From Pantoea sp. Brub (GTDB lineage Bacteria > Pseudomonadota > Gammaproteobacteria > Enterobacterales > Enterobacteriaceae), in assembly GCA_016642085.1 (NCBI GenBank), contig VOQV01000004.1, positions 18,622-82,621 of the forward strand: a stretch of 64,000 nt of DNA, written 5' to 3'. The translations under genes and the position numbers were made by a program. Below, piece after piece: positions 1-13,943 of this stretch (its first letter is position 1; each line of letters starts with the position of its first letter). The notes beneath the pieces were generated by a model. The model was not told where the DNA came from and searched no databases. It saw only the letters and a program-made list of their open reading frames with translations.

Positions 1-2
1 TA

Positions 3-422
3 AGACGTTTTGGTATAGAACCTCGCATAGCTTTGCTATCACATTCCAGTTTTGGTACTTCACATTCTATTGGAGCAAAAAAGATGCGTAAAGTATTAAA
101 AATTGTTCAAAAAAGAGCATCTTTTTTAGAAATTGATGGTGAAATGCATGGCGATGCAGCTCTTTCTGAAAGCATACGTTATAAATTAATGCCTGATAGT
201 CCACTGAAAGGTAGTGCAAATTTATTAATTATGCCTAATGTTGAAGCTGCTCGTATTAGTTATAATTTATTGCGCATTTCATGTTCTGAAGGTATCACAG
301 TAGGTCCTGTTTTAATGGGTATTAAAAAACCTGCACATATACTTACAACTGTTTCTTCTGTAAGAAGCATTGTTAATATGGTAGCATTAGCAGTTGTGGA
401 AGCTCAAACAAATCTTTTTTAA
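3..422 (+). CDS. maeB: NADP-dependent malic enzyme, C-terminal (phosphate acetyltransferase-like) part, truncated by window start
   Basis: Open frame from base 3 (RRFGIEPRIALLSHSSFGTSHS...) ending VGPVLMGIKKPAHILTTVSSVRSIVNMVALAVVEAQ, typical MaeB C-terminus. Confidence 0.9.
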   Translation, partial: RRFGIEPRIALLSHSSFGTSHSIGAKKMRKVLKIVQKRASFLEIDGEMHGDAALSESIRYKLMPDSPLKGSANLLIMPNVEAARISYNLLRISCSEGITVGPVLMGIKKPAHILTTVSSVRSIVNMVALAVVEAQTNLF

Positions 423-572
423 TTGCTAATTCAATTAATGTTAATAATAATTACTATATTATTCTATTTTTAATAAATGGCAATTTTTCATACAAGAAAA
501 TTTTATTTTCTTGATGAAATGTTGTATATTTTATTTAAATTGACTAATGAAATATATGTTATCATATGATGC

Positions 573-600
573 GATAACGGTATACAACCGTTATCTTTTT
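573..600 (+). terminator. Intrinsic terminator-like hairpin between convergent maeB and crr
   Basis: gataacgg-tatacaa-ccgttatc followed by ttttt. Confidence 0.75.
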
Positions 601-608
601 ATAGGAAT

Positions 609-1115
609 TTATTTTAGATTGATTTTAATTATAGGTGTTTTTCCTATTGTGACATTGCCAGATAATTTTATTATTTCTTTTATTGCATCCATGTTAGAAA
701 TTACTATTGGAGTTAAAATAGATTTTGCTTTTTTTTCTAAAAGTGCTAAATCAAATTCAATTATAGTATCACCTATATTAACTTTTTGACCTTCTTTAGC
801 TATTCTTTTAAACCCTTCACCTTTTAATTCTACAGTATCAATTCCAAAATGAACAAATAATTCAATACCATTTTTAGATTTCATTGAAAAAGCATGATTA
901 GTTTTAAAAATTTTTCCAATAGTTCCTTCAATAGGAGCAACTATTTGATGTCCAATAGGATCTATTGCTATTCCATCACCTACAATTTTTTCAGCAAAGA
1001 CTGCATCTGGTACATCCTCTATGTTAATAATTTTACCAGATAAAGGAGCAATAATTTCAATCATTTTATCTATTGGTTTTTCACCATTACCAAAAAGTTT
1101 AGAAAACAAACCCAT
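609..1115 (-). CDS. crr: PTS glucose-specific IIA component (IIA-Glc)
   Basis: 168 aa, [14 protein letters not shown] phosphorylation-site motif; adjacent to ptsI/ptsH. Confidence 0.96.
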   Translation of the reverse strand: MGLFSKLFGNGEKPIDKMIEIIAPLSGKIINIEDVPDAVFAEKIVGDGIAIDPIGHQIVAPIEGTIGKIFKTNHAFSMKSKNGIELFVHFGIDTVELKGEGFKRIAKEGQKVNIGDTIIEFDLALLEKKAKSILTPIVISNMDAIKEIIKLSGNVTIGKTPIIKINLK

Positions 1116-1150
1116 AATTTTTCTCCTAATCTGTAGTATGAATTAAATAT

Positions 1151-2929
1151 TTAATGGTTTTCATAAAGAGTTTTTTCTTTAATAAATTTATTAACTAAAT
1201 TTATTAAATCTTCTGTTGTAGGTTGATCTAAAGCTAATTTTGCTAATAATTTAACATCTGAAAAATTGGTATTACGAATAATTTTTTTGATTTTGGGAAT
1301 GAAAGTAGCACTCATACTAAATTCATCTAATCCCATTCCTAATAATAATAATGTAGCTCTTTCATCACTTGCAAGTTCACCACACATACTAGTTAATTTA
1401 CCTTCTGCATGAGATGCATCTATTACTTTTTTTATCAAATTTAGCACTGAAGGTGACATAGGATTATAAAGATGTGCTATTAAATCATTGCCTCTATCAA
1501 CTGCTAAAGTATATTGGGTTAAATCATTTGTTCCAATGCTAAAAAAATCTACTTCTTTTGCTAAATGATTTGCAATTACTGTAGATGCTGGTGTTTCAAT
1601 CATAATACCAATTTCAATTTTTTCATTAAAATTTTTACCTTCCATACGTAATTGTGATTTTAAAAAATTCATTTCTAATTTTAAGTTACGTATTTCTTCA
1701 ACAGAAATAATCATGGGAAACATAATTTTTAATTTACCAAAAACAGAAGCACGTAACATTGCACGTAATTGTGTATGTAAAATTTCTTTTTTATCTATTA
1801 AAATACGTATTGCCCGCCAACCGAGAAATGGATTGTCTTCTTTAGGTAAATTCATATAAGGTAATTGTTTATCACCACCTATATCCATAGTTCTGACTAT
1901 AACTGTTTTATTTTTCATAGTTTCTATTATAGATTTATATTCCTGAAATTGTTCCTCTTCACTTGGTGGTGTATTACGATTCATAAATAAAAATTCAGTG
2001 CGATAGAGTCCAATACCTGTTGCTCCATTGTTTTTTGCAATCATTACATCATTTAAATTACTGATATTAGCCCATATTTTAACCTGATGTCCATCTAAAG
2101 TTATTGCTGGTAATGTTTTTAATGTAATTAATTCCTTTTTCTCACTTAAATATTTTAGCTGAGATATTTTTAATTTTTCATAAATATTTTTTGTAGGATT
2201 TATATAAATAACATTATTTATAGCATCAAGAATGATAAAATCATGATTTTTAATATACACAGTAGAATTTCCTGTGCCTACAATAGATGGAATTTCAAGA
2301 GAACGTGTCATAATAGCAGTATGAGAAGTCATACCACCTAAATCAGTAATTAAACCTAATACTGTATTCAAATTTAATTGCAATATTTCAGATGGAGTTA
2401 AATCTTTAGCTATTAAAATAGACTTATTTGGTATTTTATTTAAATTTAAAACACTTAGATTTAAAATGTTTTTTAATAGACGAGTATTAATATCTTTTAT
2501 ATCTAAAATACGTTCTTTGAGGTATTCATCTTCTATGTGCTCTAAAGACTGTATTTGATGTTTCATTACTGAATCTACAGCTGCATCTGCAGTAAAATAT
2601 TTTACTTTAATCAGGTTAATAATTTCTTTTTCTAATTCTTCATCTTCTAATAATACAATATGTCCTTCAAAAATATCTGATTCAGATTTTCCTATAGATT
2701 TATTTGCTTTAATTTTGATTTCTTCTAGCTGTTTTATCGTTTTATTACGTCCATGGAAAAATGATTTTATTTCTTTTTCAATTTGATCTTCATGAATTTT
2801 ATTATTATTAATAACAATATTATTTTCTTTAATTAATAATGCATTACCAAAAGCAATTCCTGGTGATACTATTATACCGGAAATTTTGTTTATACCTTCA
2901 CAATCACGATTTTGAATATTTTTTTTCAT
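1151..2929 (-). CDS. ptsI: PTS Enzyme I (with short N-terminal extension)
   Basis: 592 aa, [13 protein letters not shown] active-site region, PEP-utilising C-terminal domain. Confidence 0.96.
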   Translation of the reverse strand: MKKNIQNRDCEGINKISGIIVSPGIAFGNALLIKENNIVINNNKIHEDQIEKEIKSFFHGRNKTIKQLEEIKIKANKSIGKSESDIFEGHIVLLEDEELEKEIINLIKVKYFTADAAVDSVMKHQIQSLEHIEDEYLKERILDIKDINTRLLKNILNLSVLNLNKIPNKSILIAKDLTPSEILQLNLNTVLGLITDLGGMTSHTAIMTRSLEIPSIVGTGNSTVYIKNHDFIILDAINNVIYINPTKNIYEKLKISQLKYLSEKKELITLKTLPAITLDGHQVKIWANISNLNDVMIAKNNGATGIGLYRTEFLFMNRNTPPSEEEQFQEYKSIIETMKNKTVIVRTMDIGGDKQLPYMNLPKEDNPFLGWRAIRILIDKKEILHTQLRAMLRASVFGKLKIMFPMIISVEEIRNLKLEMNFLKSQLRMEGKNFNEKIEIGIMIETPASTVIANHLAKEVDFFSIGTNDLTQYTLAVDRGNDLIAHLYNPMSPSVLNLIKKVIDASHAEGKLTSMCGELASDERATLLLLGMGLDEFSMSATFIPKIKKIIRNTNFSDVKLLAKLALDQPTTEDLINLVNKFIKEKTLYENH

Positions 2930-3045
2930 ATTTTACACTTTATTTTCATGATATCTCTTCTAATAAAAAACATATAGATTAATTATAATTTCGGTTATTT
3001 ATAATGAATTACTGATATCAATAATCATAAAAATAATATTGATTA

Positions 3046-3303
3046 TTATTTCTTTTCAGATATGAATTTAGTTAAAGATTCAATTGCTTCTTTTTCATCT
3101 ATTCCATCTGCAGAAAGAATGATATTAGTCCCATATGTTAATCCTAAAGTTTGAATCTTAAATAGGCTTTTTGCATTTACTGATTTACCTTCAGAAGTAA
3201 TAGTTATTTCAGATTGAAAAGTTTTTGCTTTTTTAACAAATTGTGCAGCTGGTCTTGTATGTAAACCATGTAATAAGTTAATAGTCATTTCCTGTTGGAA
3301 CAT
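3046..3303 (-). CDS. ptsH: PTS phosphocarrier protein HPr
   Basis: 85 aa, [13 protein letters not shown] with His15. Confidence 0.97.
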   Translation of the reverse strand: MFQQEMTINLLHGLHTRPAAQFVKKAKTFQSEITITSEGKSVNAKSLFKIQTLGLTYGTNIILSADGIDEKEAIESLTKFISEKK

Positions 3304-3600
3304 TTTATTTCCTTAACGTTATTAATTTCTTACTATCAATAAATAAATATAAAGTATTATCATAATTTTAACTAATTTAGATATATTTATATGTAAGTTT
3401 ATCTAAATTTTTAAACAAGAATTTTTTTGATTTTATAAAATATTCTTCAGATATGTTAATATTATTTTGGTATTAAAACTATGATTAAATAATACTAAAA
3501 AAATTACCTAACTAAATGTAATTAACAGCTAAAATATTTTAACAAAAACATTAAAGTAAATAATAAAATATCATTTTATATAATTCATTCAATATGGTAA

Positions 3601-4572
3601 TTATTGCCTGAGTTCTTTTTCAGTAAACATGCCAGAAAATAATATAGTACTTAAATAACGCTCCCCTGAAGATGGTAAAATAACAACAATATTTTTATTA
3701 TAATAATTATTGTTATTCTGTAATTTTAATGCAGCTGCTACAGCAGCTCCTGAAGAAATACCGGCTAAAATACCTTCGTTTGCCATTAATTTACGTGCTA
3801 TTTTTATAGACTCATCATGAGAAACTGTAATAACTTTATCAATCATACTTAAATCAAGGTTATTTGGAATAAATCCAGCACCTATTCCTTGAATTTTATG
3901 TGGACCTGGTTTTATCTTTTTACCAGCCAAAGTTTGTGTAATAACTTGTGAATCACTTGGTTCAACTGCAACAGAAATTAAATTCTTATTTCCTTGAATA
4001 TTTTTAATATACCTACTAACTCCTGTTATAGTACCACCAGTTCCAACTCCTGCTACGAATATATCTATATTACCATTCATATCGTTCCAAATTTCTGGAC
4101 CAGTAGTTTTTTCATGGATTTCTGGATTTGCTGGATTACTAAATTGTTGCAGTAATATATGTTCATTTGGACTGCTTGCAATGATTTCTTCTGCTCTTAA
4201 AATGGCTCCTTTCATGCCTAGTGCTCCCTCTGTTAATTCAAGTTTAGCACCTAAAGCTTTTAATAATTTACGACGCTCAATAGACATAGTTTTTGGCATA
4301 GTTAGAATTAACCTATACCCTCTAGCTGCGGCAACATATGCTAATGCGATACCTGTATTACCGCTAGTTGGTTCTACTAATGTAACATTAGAATTTAGTA
4401 TACCACGTTTTTCTGCATCCCAAATCATATTAGCACCTATGCGACATTTAACACTAAAACTAGGATTTCTGGATTCTATCTTTACAAAAATACGATTGTA
4501 TCCCATTGTATTTAATTGTACTAATGGCGTATTTCCAATTGTAAAAGAATTATCTCTATAAAAATTTTTCAT
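3601..4572 (-). CDS. cysK: Cysteine synthase A
   Basis: 323 aa, [22 protein letters not shown] fold; cysK-ptsHI-crr synteny. Confidence 0.96.
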   Translation of the reverse strand: MKNFYRDNSFTIGNTPLVQLNTMGYNRIFVKIESRNPSFSVKCRIGANMIWDAEKRGILNSNVTLVEPTSGNTGIALAYVAAARGYRLILTMPKTMSIERRKLLKALGAKLELTEGALGMKGAILRAEEIIASSPNEHILLQQFSNPANPEIHEKTTGPEIWNDMNGNIDIFVAGVGTGGTITGVSRYIKNIQGNKNLISVAVEPSDSQVITQTLAGKKIKPGPHKIQGIGAGFIPNNLDLSMIDKVITVSHDESIKIARKLMANEGILAGISSGAAVAAALKLQNNNNYYNKNIVVILPSSGERYLSTILFSGMFTEKELRQ

Positions 4573-5147
4573 ATTTTATGATTGTGATTTTATTAAAATT
4601 ATTCAGCTATAACGACATTTTAATATATCTTTTATATTTATATACTGAAGTAAAGAAATTGCATATATATATTCTTTTGTATATATAAAGCAAATTAATT
4701 ATTTGTATGGTGTATATAAAAACATTCTGAAAATATATACTTATATAATATACATGTATATAATTTTATGTATATAAATCTTATATTTAATTCATTAGTT
4801 ATATGTTAAAATTTAAATAATAGATAATATATGCTATATTAGTATTTGACAAAATGTATTATTTTAAATTTTATTGTTTATAATTCTACATCAAGCACAA
4901 TTAAAACATACAAATTTACTATTATGAATAATATATTTCACATTATTATCGATGCTATTTTAAAAAAATTTGTACATATTTGAAATATATTGTCATTAAT
5001 ATGCATGTGTTTTCACTAAATTGTTTTAACATATTATATGTCTATTAAAAGTTAAATTGTCATCTAATAAAACATTAAGCAATGCTATATCTTTGCATAC
5101 GTTTAAAATAGCCAATATAAATAGAAATGTTACATTAAAATATATAA

Positions 5148-7199
<2,052 letters not shown>

Positions 7200-7248
7200 T
7201 AATTTATTTTAATGATGATATGAATATTTATAATAGTTTATAATTATA

Positions 7249-8181
7249 TTATTGATTTTTATAATATCTAGCAATATGAGAACATACGATTATTTGAAGT
7301 TGGTGAAATATCATTAAAGGTAAAATAATCATGCCTACTGAATTACTAGGAAATAGAATACTGGCCATTGGTATGCCATTTATTAAACTTTTTTTAGATC
7401 CGCAAAATAGTACTACTATTCTATCAGCTTTGTTTAATTTTAATATGTACGTAAATAAGTAATTAATACACAACACAGAAATTAAAAGAACAGTGCAACT
7501 TAATAAAATCCATAACAAAGTTATTATCCCTGCACTACTCCACATGCCATCAACTACTGCTTTACTAAAAGAAGAATATATTATTAATAAAATTGATATT
7601 TGATCTACTTTATTAAGTAAACTATTATTTTTTTTTATCCAATTTAATATATAAGGACGAAATATATGTCCCAATAAAAATGGTATTAATAATTGTGCTA
7701 TAATTTTACTAATTTGATTAAGTACTGTAAATGATATATTACTTTTAATATTAAATAATATATAGACAAGCAAAGGAGAAATAAAGACACCTAATATGCT
7801 TGAAGTAGATGCACTACATATAGCAGCTGCAACATTACCTCCTGATACAGAAGTAAACGCAATTGCCGACTGTACTGTAGCTGGCATAATACACAAATAA
7901 AGAAATCCAGCATAAAGTTCTTTGCTAATATTTATTGGTTGAAAACTTAATATAATTATTCCTAAAATAGGGAACAGTATAAATGTACTACATAAAATCC
8001 ATAAATGAAGTTTCCAATCTTTAGCACCTAAAATAATTTTTTTACGTGATAATTTAGCACCATATAAAAAAAATAAAATAGAAATAAATATTGTAGACAA
8101 AGCTTCAAATATATTAGCAAAATTACCTTTTATAGGTATAACAAAAGCTAATAAAATAGTTAAGATAAATTTAATGATCAT
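7249..8181 (-). CDS. yfeH: YfeH-like putative bile acid:sodium symporter family transporter
   Basis: 310 aa polytopic protein, next to ligA as in E. coli. Confidence 0.85.
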   Translation of the reverse strand: MIIKFILTILLAFVIPIKGNFANIFEALSTIFISILFFLYGAKLSRKKIILGAKDWKLHLWILCSTFILFPILGIIILSFQPINISKELYAGFLYLCIMPATVQSAIAFTSVSGGNVAAAICSASTSSILGVFISPLLVYILFNIKSNISFTVLNQISKIIAQLLIPFLLGHIFRPYILNWIKKNNSLLNKVDQISILLIIYSSFSKAVVDGMWSSAGIITLLWILLSCTVLLISVLCINYLFTYILKLNKADRIVVLFCGSKKSLINGIPMASILFPSNSVGMIILPLMIFHQLQIIVCSHIARYYKNQ

Positions 8182-8386
8182 TAGATCAAGTCAATGCGTA
8201 TAAATCCCATTTTGAGAATCCAATCAAAAATATGTTATGACAATTAAAATAAAATAATAATTGGCAATATAAAAATATTTATTTTTGATTCATCTGATTA
8301 ATTTATAATTTTATATTTAAAAATAACATGAGTTTATATATTATCTAATTTCGATTGAAATACACTTCATTATTTAATGATAATGA

Positions 8387-8410
8387 AAATCTTATCTTAT
8401 GATAAGATTT
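8387..8410 (-). terminator. Terminator-like hairpin downstream of tRNA-Val/tRNA-Lys unit
   Basis: aaatcttatc-ttat-gataagattt perfect 10-bp arms; T-run on minus strand. Confidence 0.65.
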
Positions 8411-8416
8411 ATTGTA

Positions 8417-8489
8417 TGAGTCGTGCAGGATTCGAACCTGCGACCAATTGATTAAAAGTCAACTGCTCTACCAACTGAGCTAACGACCC
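8417..8489 (-). tRNA. tRNA-Lys (anticodon TTT)
   Basis: GGGTCGTTAGCTCAGTTGGTAGAGCAGTTGACTTTTAATCAATTGGTCGCAGGTTCGAATCCTGCACGACTCA; no encoded CCA. Confidence 0.97.
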
Positions 8490-8547
8490 AATATTAATGC
8501 TCTTAATGTCAATATTACAAACAAAATCAATATAAAATTTAAGAGTG

Positions 8548-8620
8548 TGGGTGATGACGGACTCGAACCGCCGACCCCCTCCTTGTAAGGGAGATGCTCT
8601 ACCAACTGAGCTAATCACCC
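8548..8620 (-). tRNA. tRNA-Val (anticodon TAC)
   Basis: GGGTGATTAGCTCAGTTGGTAGAGCATCTCCCTTACAAGGAGGGGGTCGGCGGTTCGAGTCCGTCATCACCCA; no encoded CCA. Confidence 0.97.
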
Positions 8621-8804
8621 TCTTAGTTAATATATATTATAAGTATAGTTAGCTATGAGTCAATAAGTAAGTTTTTGTCTGTTAATAAATAAAACAATAA
8701 TTAAATATAAATTATTGTTTTATATAAAAAAAAATATATATATTTTTTTTATTTTTATTAAATATATATCATATATATTATCTATTTATTATAGGATCAT
8801 ATCA

Positions 8805-10220
8805 ATGAAGATAAAAACTCGTTTTGCACCTAGTCCAACTGGTCATTTACATATAGGAAGTGTAAGAACTGCTCTTTATTCTTGGCTTTTTGCACGTCAT
8901 AATGAAGGTGATTTTATATTAAGAATAGAAGATAGTGATATTAAACGTTCTAGCAATGAATTTATAACATCTATTATAAATGACATGAAATGGTTAGGTT
9001 TAGATTGGAATGAAGGTCCATATTATCAAACAAAACGTTTTCAACGTTATAATGAAATAATTAATTACATGTTATCTTTAGGTGTTGCATATAAATGTTA
9101 TTGTTCTAAAGAACGAATTGAAAATTTACGTTGCATGCAAATGATGAATAAACAAAAACCTAGGTATGATAGTTATTGTCTTCAAAATAATAAAACATAC
9201 CATAACAAACCATATGTAGTAAGATTTCGCAATCCTAAAACTGGTTTTGTGACATTTCATGATCAAATTAGAGGAGATATTCAGTTTAGTAATGAAGAAT
9301 TAGATGATTTAATTATTTGTCGTACTAATGGTTTGCCTACATATAATTTTTGTGTAGCAATAGATGATTGGGATATGGGTATTACTCACGTTATTCGCGG
9401 AGAAGATCATATCAATAATACTCCTAGACAAATTAATATTTTGAAATCCATTAATGCTAAAATACCAATGTATTCCCATATTTCTATGATTCTTGATGAA
9501 AATGGTAGAAAATTTTCTAAGCGTCAAGGCATTGGCAGTGTAATGGATTATAGAAATGAGGGTTATTTACCAGAAGCCTTGTTAAATTATTTAGTTAGAC
9601 TAGGTTGGAGTCACGGTAATAAAGAGATATTTAGTATTAATGAAATGATTAAATTATTTACGCTAAAAGCTGTAAATAAATCAGCTAGTATTTTTAATAT
9701 AAAAAAACTTAATTGGATAAATAATAAATACATTAATACATTATCTTCTGACAATGTAATAAAACATTTATATTTATGCCTGCAAAACCAGAAAATTAAT
9801 ACTGATCATGGTCCTAATTTACATAGCATTATTCATATATTAGGTCAAAAATGTAACACATTAAAAGAAATAGCTATTTGTTGTAAATATTTTTATGAAG
9901 ATTCTTTTGAATTTGATCCCAATCTAACTGAAAAGTATTTGACTCATGTTACATATAAAGCTTTAAAATTGATGAGTGATAAATTAATAAATATAAATAA
10001 TTGGGATAGTAATAATATACTTATATCAATTAAAAATACTGCTAATGAATTATATTTAGATATTGGCATTGTGTATATGTCCCTACGTTTAGCTATTACA
10101 GGAACCAATCAATCACCAAGTATTAATAGTATTATGCAGATTATTGGTCGTGATAGTACTATAAAACGTATTAAAAAAACATTAGAATACATAGAAGATA
10201 ATATTTTAATGAAAAAATAA
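8805..10220 (+). CDS. gltX: Glutamyl-tRNA synthetase
   Basis: MKIKTRFAPSPTGHLHIGSVRTALYSW; KFSKR KMSKS-like motif; ORF opens upstream at 8715 but homology starts at 8805. Confidence 0.97.
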   Translation: MKIKTRFAPSPTGHLHIGSVRTALYSWLFARHNEGDFILRIEDSDIKRSSNEFITSIINDMKWLGLDWNEGPYYQTKRFQRYNEIINYMLSLGVAYKCYCSKERIENLRCMQMMNKQKPRYDSYCLQNNKTYHNKPYVVRFRNPKTGFVTFHDQIRGDIQFSNEELDDLIICRTNGLPTYNFCVAIDDWDMGITHVIRGEDHINNTPRQINILKSINAKIPMYSHISMILDENGRKFSKRQGIGSVMDYRNEGYLPEALLNYLVRLGWSHGNKEIFSINEMIKLFTLKAVNKSASIFNIKKLNWINNKYINTLSSDNVIKHLYLCLQNQKINTDHGPNLHSIIHILGQKCNTLKEIAICCKYFYEDSFEFDPNLTEKYLTHVTYKALKLMSDKLININNWDSNNILISIKNTANELYLDIGIVYMSLRLAITGTNQSPSINSIMQIIGRDSTIKRIKKTLEYIEDNILMKK

Positions 10221-10404
10221 TTTGTTTTTATTTAATATTCGCAATTAATATTTAATTTTAATAAAATACAAAGAATATTTTTAAAAATAATTGAAGTATA
10301 ATAATTGAAACGTACAATAAGTATTTAATATTTTTAATATTGATATCACATATATTTATATATCAATATATCTTTATGTATAGGTATTATTAATAATAGT
10401 CTAT

Positions 10405-10477
10405 GGGGCTATAGCTCAATTGGAAGAGCTTTTGCATGGCATGCAAAAAGATAGTGGTTCAAGTCCACTTAGCTCCA
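10405..10477 (+). tRNA. tRNA-Ala (anticodon GGC)
   Basis: GGGGCTATAGCTCAATTGGAAGAGCTTTTGCATGGCATGCAAAAAG...TTCAAGTCCACTTAGCTCCA; G3:U70 pair present. Confidence 0.96.
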
Positions 10478-10516
10478 TATTTTGTGCATATATTTCATAA
10501 ATATGAAACATATTTC

Positions 10517-10574
10517 AAATTATTTGTTTCATATGCAGTAAATTTGAATTTACTGCATATGAAACAAATAATTT
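10517..10574. repeat. Perfect 28-bp inverted repeat with 2-nt loop
   Basis: aaattatttgtttcatatgcagtaaatt-tg-aatttactgcatatgaaacaaataattt, followed by further T residues. Confidence 0.95.
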
Positions 10575-10819
10575 TTTATATATATTAAATATTTTAGTAA
10601 AGTTTAAATATTTAAATATACAATATATTCGTAATATTATATTGATAGTATGCAATATATTTATTGTAAATTAAATATTAATACTTACAATCTCATTTAT
10701 TAAATATTCAAAAAAATATGTAATATTTATTATTTAGTTAATAAATAAATATTTTTTATTAATTACATTATTTAGCTAATTAATTTTACATGAATGCTAG
10801 ATATAAAACAGGAAATTTC

Positions 10820-12064
10820 ATGAAGATTGAAAATTATACTAATAATATCTTTCATAAGTTTAAAAACATAAAATTAACTTTATTAGGACCAGCTTTTATA
10901 GCTGCTATAGGTTATATAGATCCAGGAAATTTCGTTACTAATATTCAAGCTGGTACACATTATGGATATAAATTATTATGGGTAGTAGTTTGGGCAAATG
11001 TTATGGCTATGTTAATTCAATTAATGTCTGCTAAATTAGGAATTGCTACCAACAAAAATCTAGCAGAACATATTAGAGATAGATTTCCACGCCCTATAGT
11101 TTGGTTTTATTGGATCCAGGCTGAAGTTATTGCAATGGCAACTGATTTAGCAGAATTCGTTGGTGCATCTCTTGGATTTAAATTGTTATTCAATATTTCT
11201 CTTATTCAAGGAGCCATTATTACTGGAATAATTACTTTTTTAATTCTATTGCTACAAAATCGTGGACAAAAACCACTTGAAATTTTAATTGGTAGCTTAT
11301 TAATGCTTGTAGCTCTTGCTTATGTTATTGAATTATTTTTATCTCAACCTAAAATGAATGATGTCATTTCTGGATTAGTTATTCCTTTTTTACCAAATTA
11401 TGATACAGTGTTTTTTGCAGCTGGTATACTAGGAGCAACTATTATGCCACATGTGATATACTTACATTCAGCATTAAGTCAATTTGGTAATAAAGGCAAT
11501 ATCAAAGAACTTTATGCTTCTGCTAAATTAGATGTTATACTTGCCATGACAATTGCTGGTTTTGTAAATTTATCTATGATGGCAACAGCATCATCTGTAT
11601 TTTTTTCTCATAAACATCATTTAACCAATTTAGATGAAACTTATTTACAATTACAACCAATGTTAGGGCATACAGCTGCTGTTATTTTTGGTTTAACATT
11701 AATAATTGCTGGACTATCATCAACAGTAGTAGGTACATTAGCAGGTCAAGTTGTAATGCAGGGATTTGTGCATTTTTATATACCATTGTGGCTTAGAAGA
11801 ATTATTACTATGCTACCTTCTTTCACTGTTATTTGGATTGGTTTAGATCCTACGAATATTTTAGTTGTAAGTCAAGTATTTTTAAGTTTTGGTATTGCTT
11901 TAGCAATTATTCCATTATTATCGTTTACAGGTAATGTCAAAATTATGGGTAATACAATGGTTAATTCTTCTTTAACCCAAAATATAGGTAGATTAATTGT
12001 GTTAATAGTAATTGTATTAAATATATACTTATTGATATACGAATTCAAACATTTACATATTTGA
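10820..12064 (+). CDS. mntH: NRAMP family Mn2+/divalent metal:H+ symporter
   Basis: [28 protein letters not shown] signature; MPHVIYLHS motif. Confidence 0.96.
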   Translation: MKIENYTNNIFHKFKNIKLTLLGPAFIAAIGYIDPGNFVTNIQAGTHYGYKLLWVVVWANVMAMLIQLMSAKLGIATNKNLAEHIRDRFPRPIVWFYWIQAEVIAMATDLAEFVGASLGFKLLFNISLIQGAIITGIITFLILLLQNRGQKPLEILIGSLLMLVALAYVIELFLSQPKMNDVISGLVIPFLPNYDTVFFAAGILGATIMPHVIYLHSALSQFGNKGNIKELYASAKLDVILAMTIAGFVNLSMMATASSVFFSHKHHLTNLDETYLQLQPMLGHTAAVIFGLTLIIAGLSSTVVGTLAGQVVMQGFVHFYIPLWLRRIITMLPSFTVIWIGLDPTNILVVSQVFLSFGIALAIIPLLSFTGNVKIMGNTMVNSSLTQNIGRLIVLIVIVLNIYLLIYEFKHLHI

Positions 12065-12105
12065 AAATATATAAATGATTTTTTTGTACCAAAATAATAT
12101 TATAA

Positions 12106-12177
12106 TGTCTCCTACAGGATTCGAACCTGTAATTAACCCTTAGGAGAGGTTTGTTATGTCCTTTTAACTAAGGAGAC
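12106..12177 (-). tRNA. argW: tRNA-Arg (anticodon CCT)
   Basis: GTCTCCTTAGTTAAAAGGACATAACAAACCTCTCCTAAGGGTTAATTACAGGTTCGAATCCTGTAGGAGACA; no encoded CCA. Confidence 0.95.
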
Positions 12178-12208
12178 CAATTTATAATAAGATAAATATA
12201 GATGCTAA

Positions 12209-12246
12209 AATATTATATATACTGCTATAATAGTATATATAATATT
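12209..12246. repeat. Perfect 15-bp inverted repeat upstream of tRNA-Arg
   Basis: aatattatatatact-gctataat-agtatatataatatt. Confidence 0.9.
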
Positions 12247-12961
12247 GGTGTTTGCAGAAATAGTTGTAATTTATTTTAAATAAACAGTTTATAGTTTATT
12301 TATAACATCTATAATAGTAGATATTATTGTTAATTTAAATAAAAGTTAATTATTAATATAAAATTATTATACGTGATTAGTAATACTAATTTAAAATAGC
12401 AAATATTTTTTTTAGGTTTTAAATCTATTTAAAGAATTTATCAATCATGTAAAAAATATCAGTTTTTTTAATAAAGTAATAAATGTAATAAAAATATTTA
12501 AATATGAATTATTATATGATAAGTACAATAAATTTATTTTTCAATAAAAGAATTTTTATTGATATTCAACTATTCTAAACAACCATCTCAAAATTTAAAT
12601 TTTATCACAATTTAATCTATATGGTTGCAAAAAATTAATTTTCTTTTGTATAATTAATGTAGCAAAAAATAAAATCAGTATCAATTATTTCACATTTACC
12701 ATTGTTCAGTTATCTAATTTAAAATCATTAGTTTAAAAATACAAAAATGATTGTGTATATGCAACAATTTTATTAAGATTTTTATCTATTTAGTACTTAA
12801 GGTAAACTGTTGTAATAATTGAATCCTGATAGTTGATAAAAATCATTAATAATTTTTATTATGTTAATAAGTACTTTTTATTTAATTTTGATGGAATAGT
12901 TTCGTTTATTAATAAATTTATGTATTAAACTATAATATATTATTTTCAGGTTGATTATTAC

Positions 12962-13894
12962 ATGGATAAATTGTTTATTAATGAAGTAGTAAATGAGTTA
13001 CATACGATTCAAGATATGTTACGTTGGTCTACGAGCCGTTTTTTTAATGCTAAAATTTGTTATGGTCATGGTGTAGATAATCCTTGGGATGAAGCAGTAC
13101 GACTTGTATTACCATCCATTTCACTACCTCTTGATATTCCAGATAGTATGCAAAATGCTCGACTAACTAGTACCGAGCGTAATTGTATTATTCAACGTGT
13201 TATTAGACGAGTAAATGAATGTATTCCAACTTCTTATTTAACTAATACAGCCTGGTTTTGTGGTTATCAATTGTATGTTGATAAACGTGTAATCATACCT
13301 CGTTCACCAATTAGTGAAATTATAGACAATCATTTTAACGGATTAATTGATAATAATCCAGATTCTATTCTTGATATGTGCACTGGAAGTGGTTGCATTG
13401 CAATAGCTTGCGCTTATACTTTTCCAAAAGCTAAAATAGACGCAGTAGATATTTCACATGATGCATTAGATGTAGCAGAAACAAATATTAAAAATCATGA
13501 TTTAACTAAAAATATTTCTTTAATTCAAGCAAATTTATTTAGCAAGTTACCTCAAATGAAATACGAGTTAATTATCACTAATCCACCATATGTAGGGGCT
13601 GAGGAGATATCTAATTTACCAGATGAATACCGTTATGAACCAGAAATTGGTTTAGCAGCAGGAAGTGATGGTTTAAAAATAATAAGACGTATTTTAGCTT
13701 CGGCATCAGATTATCTTAAAGAAGATGGAGTACTTGTTTGTGAAGTAGGTAACAATATGATAAAAATGATTGAACAATATGCAGATATACCGTTTAATTG
13801 GTTAAAATTATATAATGGCGGTGACGGCATATTTACATTAACACGTCAACAAATTATCAATGCAAAACATCATTTTTCTTTATATAAAGATTAA
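12962..13894 (+). CDS. prmB: Ribosomal protein uL3 glutamine N5-methyltransferase
   Basis: 310 aa, [15 protein letters not shown] motif, ITNPPYV motif; next to aroC. Confidence 0.95.
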   Translation: MDKLFINEVVNELHTIQDMLRWSTSRFFNAKICYGHGVDNPWDEAVRLVLPSISLPLDIPDSMQNARLTSTERNCIIQRVIRRVNECIPTSYLTNTAWFCGYQLYVDKRVIIPRSPISEIIDNHFNGLIDNNPDSILDMCTGSGCIAIACAYTFPKAKIDAVDISHDALDVAETNIKNHDLTKNISLIQANLFSKLPQMKYELIITNPPYVGAEEISNLPDEYRYEPEIGLAAGSDGLKIIRRILASASDYLKEDGVLVCEVGNNMIKMIEQYADIPFNWLKLYNGGDGIFTLTRQQIINAKHHFSLYKD

Positions 13895-13943
13895 ATTAAA
13901 TAATTAATTCAATAATCAATTTTACATAAGGAAAGAAAACATA

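Noticed and set aside
547-789. 80-aa plus-strand ORF
   Set aside because: Antisense to crr and spanning the maeB terminator hairpin; no recognisable domain
4181-4561. 126-aa plus-strand ORF
   Set aside because: Antisense to cysK; composition follows the complementary coding frame
8409-8618. 69-aa minus-strand ORF
   Set aside because: It is read straight through the tRNA-Lys and tRNA-Val genes; not a protein gene
12178-12961. Possible smrB remnant upstream of prmB
   Set aside because: Syntenic position is right, but no convincing SmrB motif could be read on the minus strand
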